From Phoronis australis (Eukaryota; Phoronida; Phoronidae), in the NCBI GenBank assembly GCA_002633005.1, contig NMRA01000479.1, forward strand, positions 255,690 to 319,689: 64,000 nucleotides of DNA, in the 5' to 3' direction. Position numbers and translations under genes: made by a program. Below, one piece after another: positions 12,783 to 23,777 of the stretch. The notes beneath the pieces are model-generated. The model worked only from the letters and a program-made list of their open reading frames with translations, did not search any database and was not told where the DNA came from. Positions within the stretch are counted from its first letter, which is position 1, and every line of letters starts with the position of its first letter.

Positions 12783-12846
12783 TTGATAATAAAATTCTTA
12801 TATCATTCAATTGATTTTATATTCGTCGCACACCGACGACGTTACA
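12774..12846 (+). repeat. 3' LTR remnant
   Basis: 73 bp matching the end of the 5' LTR from GCTGATTACTTTGATAAT to the terminal GTTACA, with few differences. It joins directly to RT coding sequence, so the deletion removed the rest of pol and most of the 3' LTR. Confidence 0.85.
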
Positions 12847-13148
12847 CAACCTAACGCGCAAGTACATGTATATAGGATGTGATCCGCCACGTGAACAGTC
12901 CGAGTGAAGTATTTAAAAAATCTGCCGAAGAAATGAAAGAAACTTGGGTATGGGATAAATACAAACGTATCTCGATTGACGTACACGAAGTAATATACGC
13001 GGAATAATGTCTCGTGGGATATTACGGCTTAATTCATCTACGCCACTCTCGGCACGTTTTGTGTATTTATTTGCCTTCTTTATCTGCCCTGGACCGAGTT
13101 CTGAGGAGTAGGTGACGCCAGGGTTCTTGGTTTATCATTCCATATATG
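12847..13148. other. no recognisable gene
   Basis: Unique-looking AT-rich sequence between the retrotransposon and the MITE. Nothing supportable was seen. Confidence 0.5.
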
Positions 13149-13295
13149 CAGTGGCGGATTTAGAGGGAGGCCACGCCCCCCCTAAAATTCTCCCAGACTC
13201 CATTTGGCAGTTCGGAGGTGCGAATGTCTGCACGGGCAAAATTCTGGCTAATACTCTGCCCTGCCCCCCTAACTCAAAATCCTGGATCCGCCCCT
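13149..13295 (+). mobile_element. 147-bp MITE, CAGTGGCGGATTTA ends
   Basis: A short non-coding element that begins CAGTGGCGGATTTAGAGG and ends CTGGATCCGCCCCTA. Its reverse complement matches the stretch at 63,140-63,307 across the whole length (shared GCAGACATTCGC, AACTGCCAAATGGA, TCTGGGAGAATTTT). The same terminal word caps the repeats at 10,056 and 38,818. The ends suggest a hAT-like MITE, but no target-site duplication could be fixed. Confidence 0.75.
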
Positions 13296-13647
13296 AATAT
13301 ATATCCAAACATTTACAAGTCTGGTCAGCACNGCTCAATGAATCCAAGGTCGACACCAGCGATCCGTTTGCCAAAAGAGTAAGGGTGGTTTCTGTAATAA
13401 TCGTACGTTTTTACGTATCCCTCGGTGCTCCACTATGTCACTACCCGACTCGGTTGCCAGTTTAGAAAAAAAAAACTTTGCGGATTTCTCGCCGTCCACA
13501 TGAAATAAGTTGAAACAAATATAGTTGTGATCAAATTGTACTGTGGAACGCAAGTGTTTAACATGAGTGACAATGTTTTTTTTTTTCATCAAACTCTTCG
13601 CCATTTGTGAATATCAGTTATCACTACGACATTTAATGATGTCGACT

Positions 13648-13653
13648 TATAAA
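13648..13653 (+). promoter_or_regulatory. TATA box of the PLA2 gene
   Basis: TATAAA 38 bases upstream of the initiator ATG at 13,691. If used at the usual distance of about 30 bases, transcription would start near 13,678 and leave a very short 5' UTR. Confidence 0.5.
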
Positions 13654-13690
13654 GGTCGCTTCCTGTGCAATATCATACACGTCACACAAC

Positions 13691-13739
13691 ATGGCGCGTA
13701 ACCAGTTGGGATTGGGAGTGCTGGTGGTGTTTCTTGGGG
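13691..13739 (+). CDS. PLA2 exon 1 (signal peptide)
   Basis: ATG in context CACAACATGG. Sixteen codons plus one base encode a hydrophobic leader (MARNQLGLGVLVVFLG), and the donor is GGGG|GTAGGC. The phase fits the exon at 14,015. Confidence 0.8.
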
Positions 13740-16700
13740 GTAGGCAAAAATTGATTTCTCGCTACTTACCTTTGTTGAAGCATATAGGTGGGCATTTCTC
13801 TTTGTGAAAACTTGAACTCAAAGTACCTAACACCCGACTAGTAAGTTTATTTCTGTTTCCTACAGATGAAACAGGCTCAACTCGTCGGTGTAATACCGGG
13901 CTGCCAAAGGTGGGCGGCGATGGTCATTTGCTGATAGCACATTTGTTTGAAATAGGCTTTGTTAGCAGCTTTACACAGTCCAATAACTTTTTATGTGTTT
14001 TGCATCTTATTCAGTTACCTTCTCTGGTGTGCCCAAAGCGACTATCACAAAACGGAGCGTACTACATTTCCACCAGATGATCGTCTGCTCCACCGGCGAC
14101 GAGTCGCGTCGTTACACCAATTACGGTTGTTACTGCGGCCTTGGCGGCGCTGGGACGCCCGTTGACGATGCCGATAGGTATGTGTCACGTGGTGTTTATG
14201 AAATTTACGTCTATTTTCTAGTGTATCTCATTTGTGGTGTAGTCCACAGCCGTATGATTAAGGGGACAAAATGAGACTTGAAGATGAACAAAAACACTAA
14301 CTATGGCCATCAGCGGGGCATGTAGTCTGAGAAAAATCAATTTCATTTTGGCTTACGGTCGTTTTGATTTTTGCAAAACAAATGGTCCGGACACAGTTGA
14401 AGTAAAAAATCGCCATGGTTACCACCCGGGATTGTCATTTTTTGGTGGTTCAAAAATAGGAGTATTTAACTACATCACCAATCTGTACCACCGACATAAC
14501 ATAACAACATAGCATAAGAGTGATTGCAGGTGCTGTAAGGAACATGACGAGTGCTACGACAGACTGATGCGTACGAGAGAATGTCCTTTAGAAAGCTACG
14601 TCGACCTCTTCTGGACATTTTATGAACACCGAGGATGTTCCGAGTGTGGTAAGTTGGACAGATTAAACTGGTCTACTGGCCACAAAATAGGTAGGACAGA
14701 CTGCTCTTGCAAAGTAATGAGAAGGTAAGAAAAATGTGAGGAAAAGAAGGAAGAATTAAATGGTCTTGAGAATACGAATTGCAGGCATTGCTGACTGCTG
14801 GTCGCGTTTGTAAACTTTTGCTAACAGCAAATACAGGACTAGCAATAATTTAAAACTCATTAGCTTGATTGCTAGATCGCTTATGTCTGGTTTCCTTCCA
14901 AAAAGGGAACATTTGTCTTAGACCACTTAACGCAGTAGTAGTCTCAACTGGTTCTATGCTATGATTGGAGGAATTTCCTGGTTTGCAAAGAACTGACAGT
15001 TTGTTGTTGCTGTGGACCACATGCATGCTTGCCGTACACGCTGTGATAAGCCAAAGTTTTTTGATTGAAAGCAGGCTTACTGCAGCTTGAACTTAGTGTG
15101 AACACTCCTGCACACCAATAATATATCGAGAGATAGTCAACGGGAATAAGTCAAAGTCGTCAGTGTTACAATGATGTTGAGATACACAAAAGTTGTGCGT
15201 GTTATCTGAGTTGGCCGTGTTCGTTTGAATACGAGAGCACATTAAACCGGCACCAGCTCTCCATGAGTTGCCGTTAATCCGCATGAATGTGAAAGCTCTC
15301 AAGATATGCGAGCTGTTTATTGCACTTAAAGCTGAAAGTCGTCCTGTTTAGCTGGTTAAAAACGAAAATCGAATCAGGCCTTTTTACTCCCATAAAATTG
15401 GTCTCATAATATACCTTACCGCGTCAGGATTTCATTTCCGTTATCAACAAGAACAAAATCATGTGCGACTAGAGAAAATGTTTCAGAATTGACTGGGGTA
15501 GGACAACCTAAATATTGCGGATTCGGTATAGCGTTAGTACGCATTGTCTGTGACGTGAGTTGCCAGCTGTTTCGATAATAACTCAAGATCGAATGCGCGT
15601 GGAAATGTTTTTAAACCTCAAAGCGTTAAGTTCGGTTAAAACTTCAACGTTCAGCTAAACAGGGGCAAAATGCACTTCTAAAGTTGGTGGATCCTTGCCT
15701 TTCAGTACCATTTTGGATTGGTATGGAAACTATATTTTATAAGTTTCAACAAAGTCTTGAGTTTTTCAAGAACCATGCGTATCATGGATAAAATTAACTT
15801 TGACAGAAGTAAACCATCTTTTAAGAGAAAATGCCCAATGAATATTCATTATAATTAGAGTGCCACCAGACCTATTTTTACAAAAAAGACACGACAGCGT
15901 TTTCCCGTTCAGTGTCTTTACCAGACGAAGGGGGTTCTAAGCGTGTGATAACATCTAGCTTCTTTGTTAACTGCCAAGCAAAGTCTTTTGTCTGTTATGA
16001 CAACAGGCAGGCGAATTATCTACCAGGCTTATTACAGACTACGTGTGAACACCGTCAAACCCATTCAGAAAGAATAGATTATCGTAACTTCGGTTGCAGT
16101 TGGGCGATTTTAGCTATTCAAAAACTAAACATGATCACCATTAGACGAGGATTTTAGAACTACTATTGGTTTATGTTCAAATATGTTATAACTTAACTTT
16201 ATTTTAACAGCACAGCCCAGTCAGGCTAGATTAGAGCAATTAACGAACAAAAGAGAGCAGGCCCTCCAACCATGAATGCCAGAATGGAGTTAATCAGTCG
16301 TGTAAGATATTGGCTACAGGAGTAAACTTCCCATATATAGAATCGAACAAGTTGGAAGCAACGGAGCCAATTTGACGCCGGAGTTCTGAATCTGGCTCGT
16401 CACAGTGTACTATATATTATTACTTCATTGTATTATATTACTGTTTTTCTTGTTGAGGACCCTCTTGGAAAGCAGTGCTGTCACTGAAGAGGCCACCCTC
16501 ATTTTAAATATCACAATAATAAATAAAATAAATAAATAAATAAATAAATAAATATAATAAATGTAAATATCCCACTTTCTCAAGAATTTATAACTCTTCA
16601 CTTCACTGATGATATATCGATCATGCTGCATAAGTCATGGTTGACCAACTAACATTAGTGGATGCTAATGCTACAAGAACAAGTCCCGCCCTCCCCCAGA

Positions 16701-19700
16701 TTAAGGTCAAGATAGAGGGAGAGGTGGAAATGTCAGTCATTCGGGTTCCTTGAGTAAATATGAATAACTTGTTATTTTAATAGGTTAAGTTACCCATCAA
16801 ATATAAAACATGGACAGGTAAGTTGTTCGTCCTGTTTATTCCACATTGGTGAGACAGATCATCTAATAATATCCTTGGCTGTCTTACTGAACCCCGTATA
16901 CAGCTTTACACAATGGTGTTTCCACCCGCATGTGTATTTACACTGGAGTGTAATTTAACGTAAGGTATGAATTTTTGTCATATAAACGCAAATACACTCT
17001 GGTGTAAAGCTACACATGGATGTATATTCATACCATATTTTGAGGTCGTGTAAATGTAAATTTACACTCGTACAAACACCTGGTACGAACGCGCTGCAAA
17101 TTTACATTTACACCCACATATATATTTATGTATGGTACGCATTTATGCACGGGTGTAAAATTACTGCATATAAGCGGGGATAGTTTTTGATTGGTAAATT
17201 CAAAAATTCAATATCAAACCTTACCCTCTGACACAGCTCCACCTATACTGTGATAGAGTGTATATCAAACCTTGGCAAATTAACTAAGTGTGTCCGGGTT
17301 TGAACGCCCCCACTCGGCCATCCCCCCAATATCCGCAAACGTTCTCTCTCATCAACGTGCAACGTTCGTTTCTCTTAAGGTTATGTAAAGTCTTATTGAC
17401 AAGTTGGTATATTTAGCCAAATACCTACAAAACTATAGACATTAACAGAGTAAAAGTGAATATTTTCTGAACTTAGCTTGATTTTTGCCCTGACTCCGTT
17501 GCACACAGAAGCCACAGGAATGCTTGCAATAAGCTAAAGGCCAAGACTGGGCAACTATGGAACATGCCTAGTGATGTCCAGGTCACAGCTTTAAATCATA
17601 CAAACAATTTCTTCACGGAAATTGGCGATGGATGGCCTACCGCAGAACACAACAATGAGGTGGTTTGTTATACAGACGGCTTTACTGGAAAATGGCCAGA
17701 CATGTGCTGGTGTCATGAAATCCGTGATATTCCTGATACGTATATAATTCTTAGTATGTTAGTTTGATAGTGTTATTGCTTATTGATATTGTTTCTTTGC
17801 TAGCCAATTGTTTGTGTTTATAGAAACTTGTTTTAACCTGTATTATTATATGTAACAAAGACGCAACAAAGGAAAATAATGATAGAGCCCCGTAGGTGAT
17901 AACCATGCTACGCGCGCTTACGCCGCCCGTCGCAAGTCAGCTGGCAATACCTTACGACCTCCATACGACGTCAAAGTTTCGTATTATCACAGAACGGTTA
18001 GAGTTCTGTAATATCAAGTACGTATGAACAAAAAAGGAGATAAAAAGTAGGACATAAATCATTGGGAGACCAGTGACCAGAATGCCTTTGCACCAGTTCG
18101 TTACATCCAAATGTTTAAAAGTGAATAGTATTGCAGGGTTTCAAGCAGTTTTAGGCATAATGGTAGGAAAAAGTAGGAAAAAGTGGGAACAAGAGCAGGC
18201 ATTCTGAATCAGTTTTCATCGATATTTACCAATGACGTTCACCTCATAGTCGTGTCACAGGAAGTAGTCACCATTCGTTGGAGAACCAGCAGGACTTTAT
18301 TCACACTGTTGAGTGCAAAAGGTTTGACAGAGTAATTTTATTGTACATCATCTACCATTGAAGGAAAGGGGGATCTTAAGTTGCACAGTCCTGGACTTAT
18401 GTCCCTGGGGGGGGGGTCCAAAATTTCGAGTGCATCACCCGTTTCAAGTTTATTTCATTCAAATTAACACCCAAATTAAAATGGTACAAGTTAAGACGTG
18501 AAAATGCCTGGGGTTAGTTCAGTAACTAACTCTGGACACTACATCCTGGAGTTAGCAGATAAGACAGGGGTGTCTGGACTACAAAGGATAACAAGACCCC
18601 CAAAAACGAACTTGCATAAAAGATTATTACGGCTAAATCATATTATTAAAAAAACACATCTGAAGACATGACCAATTTACTCTCAAATACAAGAACAATG
18701 AAACAAAAACTAAGTTACGATACATCTGGGGTAACTAAATAAGCTGACTTCAAATTAAAGTTAAACTGCTTGAAGCATATCAAATGGCAACAAATGAAAG
18801 TACATGGGATTATGATGCATGGCACAGTCTATTGTTTCACAGATAAAACCTAAATTTAAAAGGCAATAATAATTATTCACTCTGCTGTAACTTAACTGCA
18901 AACACCGTGATCCTCGTCACAGCTCTTCATCAGATGATTCAATAGGATCATGATCATTGTCTACATCACTGTCCATACCATCATCCCTCTCTTCATCAGA
19001 TGATTCAATAGGATCATGATCATTGTCTACATCACTGTCCATACCATCATCCCTCTCTTCATCAGATGATTCAATAGGATCATGATCATTGTCTACATCA
19101 CTGTCCATACCATCATCCCTCTCTGCATCGCCACCATTGTCATCTGGCTTTGTTTCGACTTGAACCTCTGGAATAAGCACAGGGGACATCTGCTCTCCAC
19201 TGAACCAAATGATGTGAAATAAGTCTTCAACATTTTCCCATCCATTGGTGGGTACTTTGTCTTAGATTTGGAGATGAGTGCAACTCCATAGTCTACCAGT
19301 AAATACACTTCTTTCCACGTGAAGTGCTAGTTCAACTTTACACGGTGGAATACTACTGCCATTTAAGCTTTTCAAAAGGGTGCTTAGCGTTGACTTTCGG
19401 TTATCGCGGCTCAGTGAAGTAAATGCTCTCAAGAGCTTATATCACATTTTGCCACAATTGCATATGGTCTGTTCTTTCCTTTCCATACAAATGCACAGGT
19501 ATACTCACATCCAGTGAACACGTGCAGGTCTAGGAGTGCAAATAGCTATCATAGTAGCAATCTTAGTTACGTTTAACTAACGCAGATCACCTTGTCCTCT
19601 AGTCCCAGCCTCCATCCACACCATGGATGTAACTCAATGGACATGATGTAGGAGTAACACTAGAATGTCAGTGTCAGAAGCTCTTATGATGATGTTGCCA

Positions 19701-21659
19701 GGTGAGGACTTGTCCACCTCAATCATACGAAGGATGACTCAGGTGTCGGCTTCCGAGTGATTACAATTTAGAGGTGGAACTGATTCTATGAATACTGCTT
19801 CCAACAAAGTAGCGAGTATACTCTCACATCACCCCCAAATACGCTTCCCCGCTTATATACACAAGTGGACTGTAGAAGTTGTTCGACCAATCCTTGGTGA
19901 GAAAGACGGGAAGCTCTCGTTTTAACGACTACCTCTTGAGTTGTTTTGTGAAGCTTGAATCTCTTTTCTGTTCAGATCCTTCTATAACAAGTTTCCCTTC
20001 TACAACAGGGTATTTTTATCCCTCGGGGTCCAAAAAGCCTAGTCTTAAGTGTCTTAAGTTGTGGATATTGTATCCAAGTTTGCTAAACTATCTTTTGGGA
20101 AAAGAAGTTTTTGTTGTACAGGGACTGTCACGCAAATTCCTTATCTCTGTGATTGCTTGGTCAAAGTAATTAGAAACACAACATATAGCGACCACGTGAA
20201 TATGAAGTACATTGAATAAGAATGAGTTTGTGTCGAAAATTATCCACCGTAGATCAATCAACCGTGTCCAGTAATTAAGTATCGTGATGTAGTGTTGAGG
20301 AATAACACTGCATGATGTGGGCTATGTGAGCCCCCAAGGTACGTCATTCGTGCAAAGGTCATTTTCACAATTTTACAAATTGTCAACAAATACAACTGCA
20401 CTTTGTTTAGCGTAGATGATGTTCAAATAGCATTTTTTAGTTCCTGCTATACATTAGCGTAGTTTGGAGCACGCAAATACATCTTTCATTAATTGGTCGT
20501 TAATTACTAAGTGTCTTAATTAATAACACATGTATTTTTTGTGTCTTTTAAAAGTTGTATTTTTGTTCAATTCAAATAATGTTTTATCCATAGCAGAAAT
20601 AAAAATTGTAATATTTCCTCTTTTATACAAGTTCATTTTAGGGGTCTTGTTATCCCTTAGGGTCCAAACAACCCCATTTTATCTGCCAACTACAGGAAAA
20701 ATGGCGCCTTAAGTTGTGGATATGGTGTCCAGAGTTACTAAACTATCTTTTGGAACAAGAATTTTTGTTACACTTAAAAGTTGAAATAAATTATTTATTG
20801 GTTGTTAATCAGTAGGCATCTTAATTAATAACCCAGGCATTTTCATGTCTTAAGTTGCATCATTTTAATTTGAGTGGTGATTTGAATGAAATAAACTTGG
20901 AATGGATTTTGCACTCAAAATCTTAATTAAATGGATTTTTGGGCCCTCTTTTGCATCGCCCATGGACCAAACCCCAGGATTGTGCAACTTAAGATGCCTT
21001 CCTTCAATAGCAGGAAATGTGCGGTAGAATTATGAGCTCAAACCTTATACAGTCCAAAGTTGAAGTCCTGCTGACTCTACAACTACACATGCCTTAGAAT
21101 TGCATCGCTTGTTCTGGAGGAAGTTCTTCATGTGCTGTTCCTCACTACTCCAAAAACATAACTTGGATGGAAATTTTAGAGCAGTGAGAAAAAACTACGA
21201 AAAAGTAGGATATAATAGAAATTTCAGAAAAAAGTAGGAAAAATAGGAACAGACCAAAAAAGTATGAAAAAGTAGGAACGCTTGAAGGCCAGGTATTATT
21301 ACAAAAAAAGATTATTATCCCCTTCACGAGAATAAATTCGAGTTATTCCCACAACAGGCGCAAATGCCGCAGCCATAAAAATAACGATACAACCGTTTGT
21401 AACAATTGATTTTCCTATACTCGTGACAAAAAACAATTGTCCAAAAATTGCATATTTAAACTTATTTAAAAAGCGTAGGTTTGTTTCAGTTCCAGCGCCG
21501 GAATACGGTCTACTTTACACGCTTTTCCTAACTGACATCCCCGTAGCCTGCCGCGTCGGTTTGTGCCGATGCGACTCGATGGCTGCGCGCTGCTTGGCGA
21601 GAAAACCGTACAACGAAGAATTCGTCTGGCATGACAAAAGACAGTGCATCGAAAAGTAA
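13691..21659 (+). CDS. secreted phospholipase A2 (sPLA2), four exons
   Basis: Predicted secreted calcium-dependent phospholipase A2, which hydrolyses the sn-2 ester of phospholipids. Exons: 13,691-13,739, 14,015-14,177, 14,530-14,648 and 21,547-21,659. They give 147 codons plus TAA with consistent phases. Residues 1-21 form a hydrophobic signal peptide. A short propeptide ends in KR, and the mature chain would start SVLHFHQMIVC, as in group I enzymes. Visible residues: the calcium loop YGCYCGLGG, PVDDADRCC, the His-Asp pair in CCKEHDECYD and the second Asp in CRCDSMAARC. The mature part has 14 cysteines, the usual count for seven disulfides, including the Cys in MIVC typical of group I. All key catalytic residues are intact. 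Intron 3 is 6.9 kb and full of mobile elements. Many animals have such enzymes for digestion, defence or venom; the sequence does not say which applies here. Confidence 0.9.
14015..14177 (+). CDS. PLA2 exon 2 (propeptide, mature N terminus, calcium loop)
   Basis: Acceptor CTTATTCAG|TT, donor GATAG|GTATGT. Encodes the end of the leader, a propeptide ending in KR and the mature N terminus through PVDDADR, including calcium loop YGCYCGLGG. Confidence 0.9.
14530..14648 (+). CDS. PLA2 exon 3 (catalytic His-Asp)
   Basis: Acceptor GATTGCAG|G, donor GTGTG|GTAAGT. Encodes CCKEHDECYDRLM with the catalytic His and the calcium-binding Asp, then a segment ending RGCSEC. Confidence 0.92.
15327..15680. mobile_element. 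TTAA-flanked MITE-like repeat, diverged copy
   Basis: Starts TTAAAGCTGAAAGTCG and shares GTTAAAAACGAAAATC, CCCATAAAATTGGTCTCATAATAT and GATTTCATTTCC with the element at 31,973-32,312. The right end is poorly defined. It lies in PLA2 intron 3. Confidence 0.5.
15681..16199. other. intronic, no recognisable gene
   Basis: PLA2 intron 3. An 81-codon frame (15,912-16,157) is open but matches nothing I recognise and lacks splice or promoter context. Confidence 0.45.
16200..16560 (+). mobile_element. non-LTR retrotransposon (LINE) 3' end
   Basis: Near 16,450-16,505 the sequence reads GAGGACCCTCTTGGAAAGCAGTGCTGTCACTGAAG in two parts around a short stem, followed by AGGCCACCCTCATTTTAAATA and a (AATA)n tail at 16,514-16,560. 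This stem plus short tandem tail is the usual 3' end of CR1/L2/Jockey-type LINEs. No coding part is attached. The upstream limit is a guess. Confidence 0.6.
16885..17165. repeat. AT-rich element of alternating GTGTAAA/TTTACAC words
   Basis: Words such as TTTACACTGGAGTGTAA, CTCTGGTGTAAAG, AATTTACACTCG and GGGTGTAAAAT alternate in orientation over ~280 bp, giving several small potential stem-loops. It is non-coding and possibly a MITE. No clear terminal repeat was fixed. Confidence 0.4.
17498..17767 (+). pseudogene. probable RNase H-region fragment of a retroelement
   Basis: An open frame of about 90 codons (through a TGA at 17,767) reads HRNACNKLKAKTGQLWNMPS, then VVCYTDGFTGKW, then CWCHEIRDIPDTY. 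The spacing of a CYTDG motif (first catalytic Asp of RNase H) after a conserved linker, followed by a WCHEI strand, resembles RNase H domains of non-LTR retrotransposons. The Gly-Ala stretch normally after TDGS is altered to WPDMC. It lies in PLA2 intron 3, and splicing it into PLA2 would break the PLA2 frame. The assignment is by eye. Confidence 0.45.
18285..21090. mobile_element. 2.8-kb foldback element with long inverted repeats
   Basis: The left arm (18,285-~18,610) and right arm (~20,640-21,090) are inverted copies. Left CAGCAGGACTTTATTC matches right GAAGTCCTGCTG, left ATCTTAAGTTGCACAG matches right TGTGCAACTTAAGAT, left GGATAACAAGACCCC matches right GGGGTCTTGTTATCC, and left AACTCTGGACAC matches right GTGTCCAGAGTT. 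A further copy of part of the right arm sits at ~19,990-20,120 in the same orientation. The interior holds the acidic-repeat ORF on the minus strand. The structure suggests a foldback DNA transposon in PLA2 intron 3. Confidence 0.7.
18917..19310 (-). pseudogene. acidic-repeat ORF inside the foldback element
   Basis: Read on minus, the frame from about 19,270 to 18,917 encodes GWENVEDLFHIIWFSGEQ, a linker, then three near-identical copies of a 22-residue acidic block (ERDDGMDSDVDNDHDPIE plus SSDE) and stops. A stop lies just upstream, preceded in the same frame by ELALHVERSVFTGRLW. No ATG-led full protein exists. Its position suggests the C-terminal end of the element's own protein, possibly a transposase. 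I do not recognise the family. The 66-bp DNA repeats are nearly identical, which implies recent amplification. Confidence 0.5.
21547..21659 (+). CDS. PLA2 exon 4 (C terminus)
   Basis: Acceptor CCCCGTAG|CC completes an Ala codon with the last base of exon 3. Encodes ACRVGLCRCDSMAARCLAR with the second active-site Asp (CRCD), then the C terminus ending QCIEK and TAA. The frame upstream of the acceptor is intronic. Confidence 0.88.
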
Positions 21660-22628
21660 AGCCAGAAAGAGAAGCTTACGAACAGTCATAGCGATAAAAA
21701 GCACGGTACTGGAGACCTTTGAAGAAGACTTGAACTAGACCATGACTGGAATTGTAATTGCATCAGTTTCTAAGGGGGGGAGGGGGGGGGGGNGTTACCA
21801 AAAGTCAGGTGGTCAAACATCTATTTTTAAGTGCTAACAGATATTAAAAACACGTTTCATAAAACTGTTAGGCCAAGTTCACTTTTAATGCGTTACTTTA
21901 TAACTGTTATTTTAAGAACGGTCGACTGACCTTTGCTTAAACAAGGTACTGAAACATATCCGAAATATCATGCAGGACATTGGCAAGAGAAGAGCAAAAA
22001 ACGTCAATATAAATATTCCCAAACCGGAGCTCACGATTCAGTGACAGAGGAGCTGTCAAGCCATTTTATGATGGAGATTAACCTCTAACCTGTCTATTAT
22101 GAGGGCCAACTGGTCACCACTATGCAAATTATCTGGTGTTTTCTGTGTAAGGAGAAAGTGTTCCACCATAAGACACTAGTAAGACTACTGAAACTAATTA
22201 TTAATCCTAATTCATGACAGTGAAGTGCCCAGTAGGACCGCTGGAGCTACAGTGAAGTGCCATGTAGGACTGCTGGAGCTAATTAATAATCATTCAGGTT
22301 AATCTTTCAGTTACATAATAAATAATGCCACACCATTAACAATAGTTTATTTACCCTCAGCATTAGTAAAAATTCTGTCAACACCTGCAAAACAAATGAA
22401 GGAATGACACACTTCATATTTCACAAGAGACAGACACGGCTCGGTTCAAATGGCTTCAATACAAAAACTGAGACACACGGTATATGTTCCTAAACTTTTC
22501 ACTGAGCAAATCAACAGCTGCAATAATGGTTAGGGATAATTTTACTTCAACCAGGTAAGGCATGACTGCAATTACTGTTCATTATTCTTAAACTTTTGAA
22601 CTTGACATAACATGAATTGAGACTAAAG
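21660..22628. other. PLA2 3' region
   Basis: No ORF. An N sits in a G run at 21,793. Two direct copies of a ~38-bp unit (CAGTGAAGTGCC...GCTGGAGCTA) lie at 22,218-22,281. Confidence 0.5.
22317..22322 (+). terminator. candidate poly(A) signal of PLA2
   Basis: AATAAA 658 bases after the PLA2 stop. It is the first clean plus-strand AATAAA there. A variant signal closer to the stop cannot be excluded. Confidence 0.3.
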
Positions 22629-22770
22629 CAGTAACTGTAGCCAATAACTGTAGCCAATAACTGTAGCCAATAACTGTAGCAGTAACTGTAGCCAATAACT
22701 GTAGCCAATAACTGTAGCCAATAACTGTAGCCAATAACTATAGCAGTAACTGTAGCCAATAACTGTGCCC
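22629..22770. repeat. 13-bp minisatellite
   Basis: About ten copies of TAACTGTAGCCAA, sometimes interrupted by a shorter TAACTGTAGCAG variant. It lies between the two convergent genes. Confidence 0.92.
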
Positions 22771-23039
22771 AAGATAAAGTTCAGTAAAACAACACAAATG
22801 ACAGAAATTGCAGTAAAATCCAATAAAATAGTAAAAATAACTCTACTGATTTATTCAATGAAACATGCAACTGCTAAGAAAGCATGCTATAAAATTCATT
22901 ATCAAAAGTTGCACACCAGAAAGTCATCAAATGTAAATAAAGTTTATCCACAGAAGTAAAACTCTTTTAGTTTTACCGGCCTTACATGCAACCAAGCAAA
23001 ATGCATACACCAAAATACGAACAACCTTGAAGGTGGAGA

Positions 23040-23170
23040 GGTTCGAAGATATTGTATTCACACAAAATACAACAAAAGCTTGCAGACGCAGTTGTCCTTA
23101 GCAATATATTCACACAAAATACAACACAATCTTGTAAGTGTAGTTGTCCTTAGACATTGTGTTCACACTT
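23040..23170. repeat. ~65-bp tandem repeat
   Basis: Two direct copies of ATATTNTATTCACACAAAATACAACA... followed by GCAGTTGTCCTTAG or GTAGTTGTCCTTAG, with a partial third copy ending in TTCACAC. Confidence 0.75.
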
Positions 23171-23195
23171 TTAGCCAATACCCCTTTTGACTAGA

Positions 23196-23201
23196 TTTAT
23201 T
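23196..23201 (-). terminator. candidate poly(A) signal of MINDY4
   Basis: TTTATT on plus, AATAAA on minus, 528 bases beyond the MINDY4 stop codon. It would leave about 0.9 kb between the two convergent transcripts. Confidence 0.3.
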
Positions 23202-23728
23202 GTGTAATCATGAACGAAGGAAATCAATTTTGTTGACTAGTATAATCATAGATTTTCTGCTATACATGCACATTGTCAGACAATTATACAGCAAACAGAC
23301 TAAAACCCGTAAGTTATCTCAATATGTTAAAGGACCATTAAACCTCTGTTTTCATTTGGTTTGGTCCACACAAAATTTTTATGAACTTCACCTAAAGAAA
23401 TAGCAAACTGTCAGTTCTTCCATAGCCTAACAGTAAATGGTATAAAATTAATGCAAACTTGATTTTTTGACACAAAGCACACTTTAACCTGGCACTTCCA
23501 CTATCAGATTTTTTTGTTCCTTTAAACTGCTAAAATAATTAAGTAAAAAATTCAGTTTTGTAAAAATAGTAAATTAGTTGTGCTGTAACACCACACCAGC
23601 CTGTTGTAGATTTAAATGAAATCTTGGAATTTCTAATATAAAAACTTATGTCAGTAAAAATGTAGTCAATTGTGCAAGTGCAACTTTAAGAATAATGAAC
23701 AGACAGACAGCATGAAAACATTGAGAGC

Positions 23729-23777
23729 TCATAGGAGAGGATCTGTTCCATTCCAGTCTATTTGGGCATCATTCCAC
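23729..23777 (-). CDS. MINDY4 last exon
   Basis: Acceptor GTTTTTGCAG|G completes Lys, then [15 protein letters not shown] and TGA. The ending matches the conserved C terminus of MINDY4. Confidence 0.95.

Larger units (their letters stand above)
10382..12846 (+). mobile_element. degenerate Gypsy-class LTR retrotransposon
   Basis: The element has a 5' LTR end, a primer-binding-like stretch, a gag remnant with a zinc knuckle, a protease motif, the start of reverse transcriptase and a last LTR fragment. Gag and pol are broken by stops and frameshifts. The rest of RT, all of RNase H and integrase are missing, because RT runs directly into sequence matching the last ~73 bp of the 5' LTR. The exact 5' boundary and target-site duplication were not resolved. 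The gag and RT motifs fit Ty3/Gypsy elements of invertebrates. The element is inert as it stands. Confidence 0.85.

Noticed and set aside
13866-13909. Extra PLA2 exon between exons 1 and 2
   Set aside because: It has plausible AG and GT edges and is open, but including it breaks the phase with the exon carrying the mature N terminus; direct joining gives a normal signal peptide and propeptide.
17498-17767. Alternative last exon of PLA2
   Set aside because: Every nearby acceptor gives a stop or no cysteine pattern, and the sequence resembles a retroelement RNase H region.
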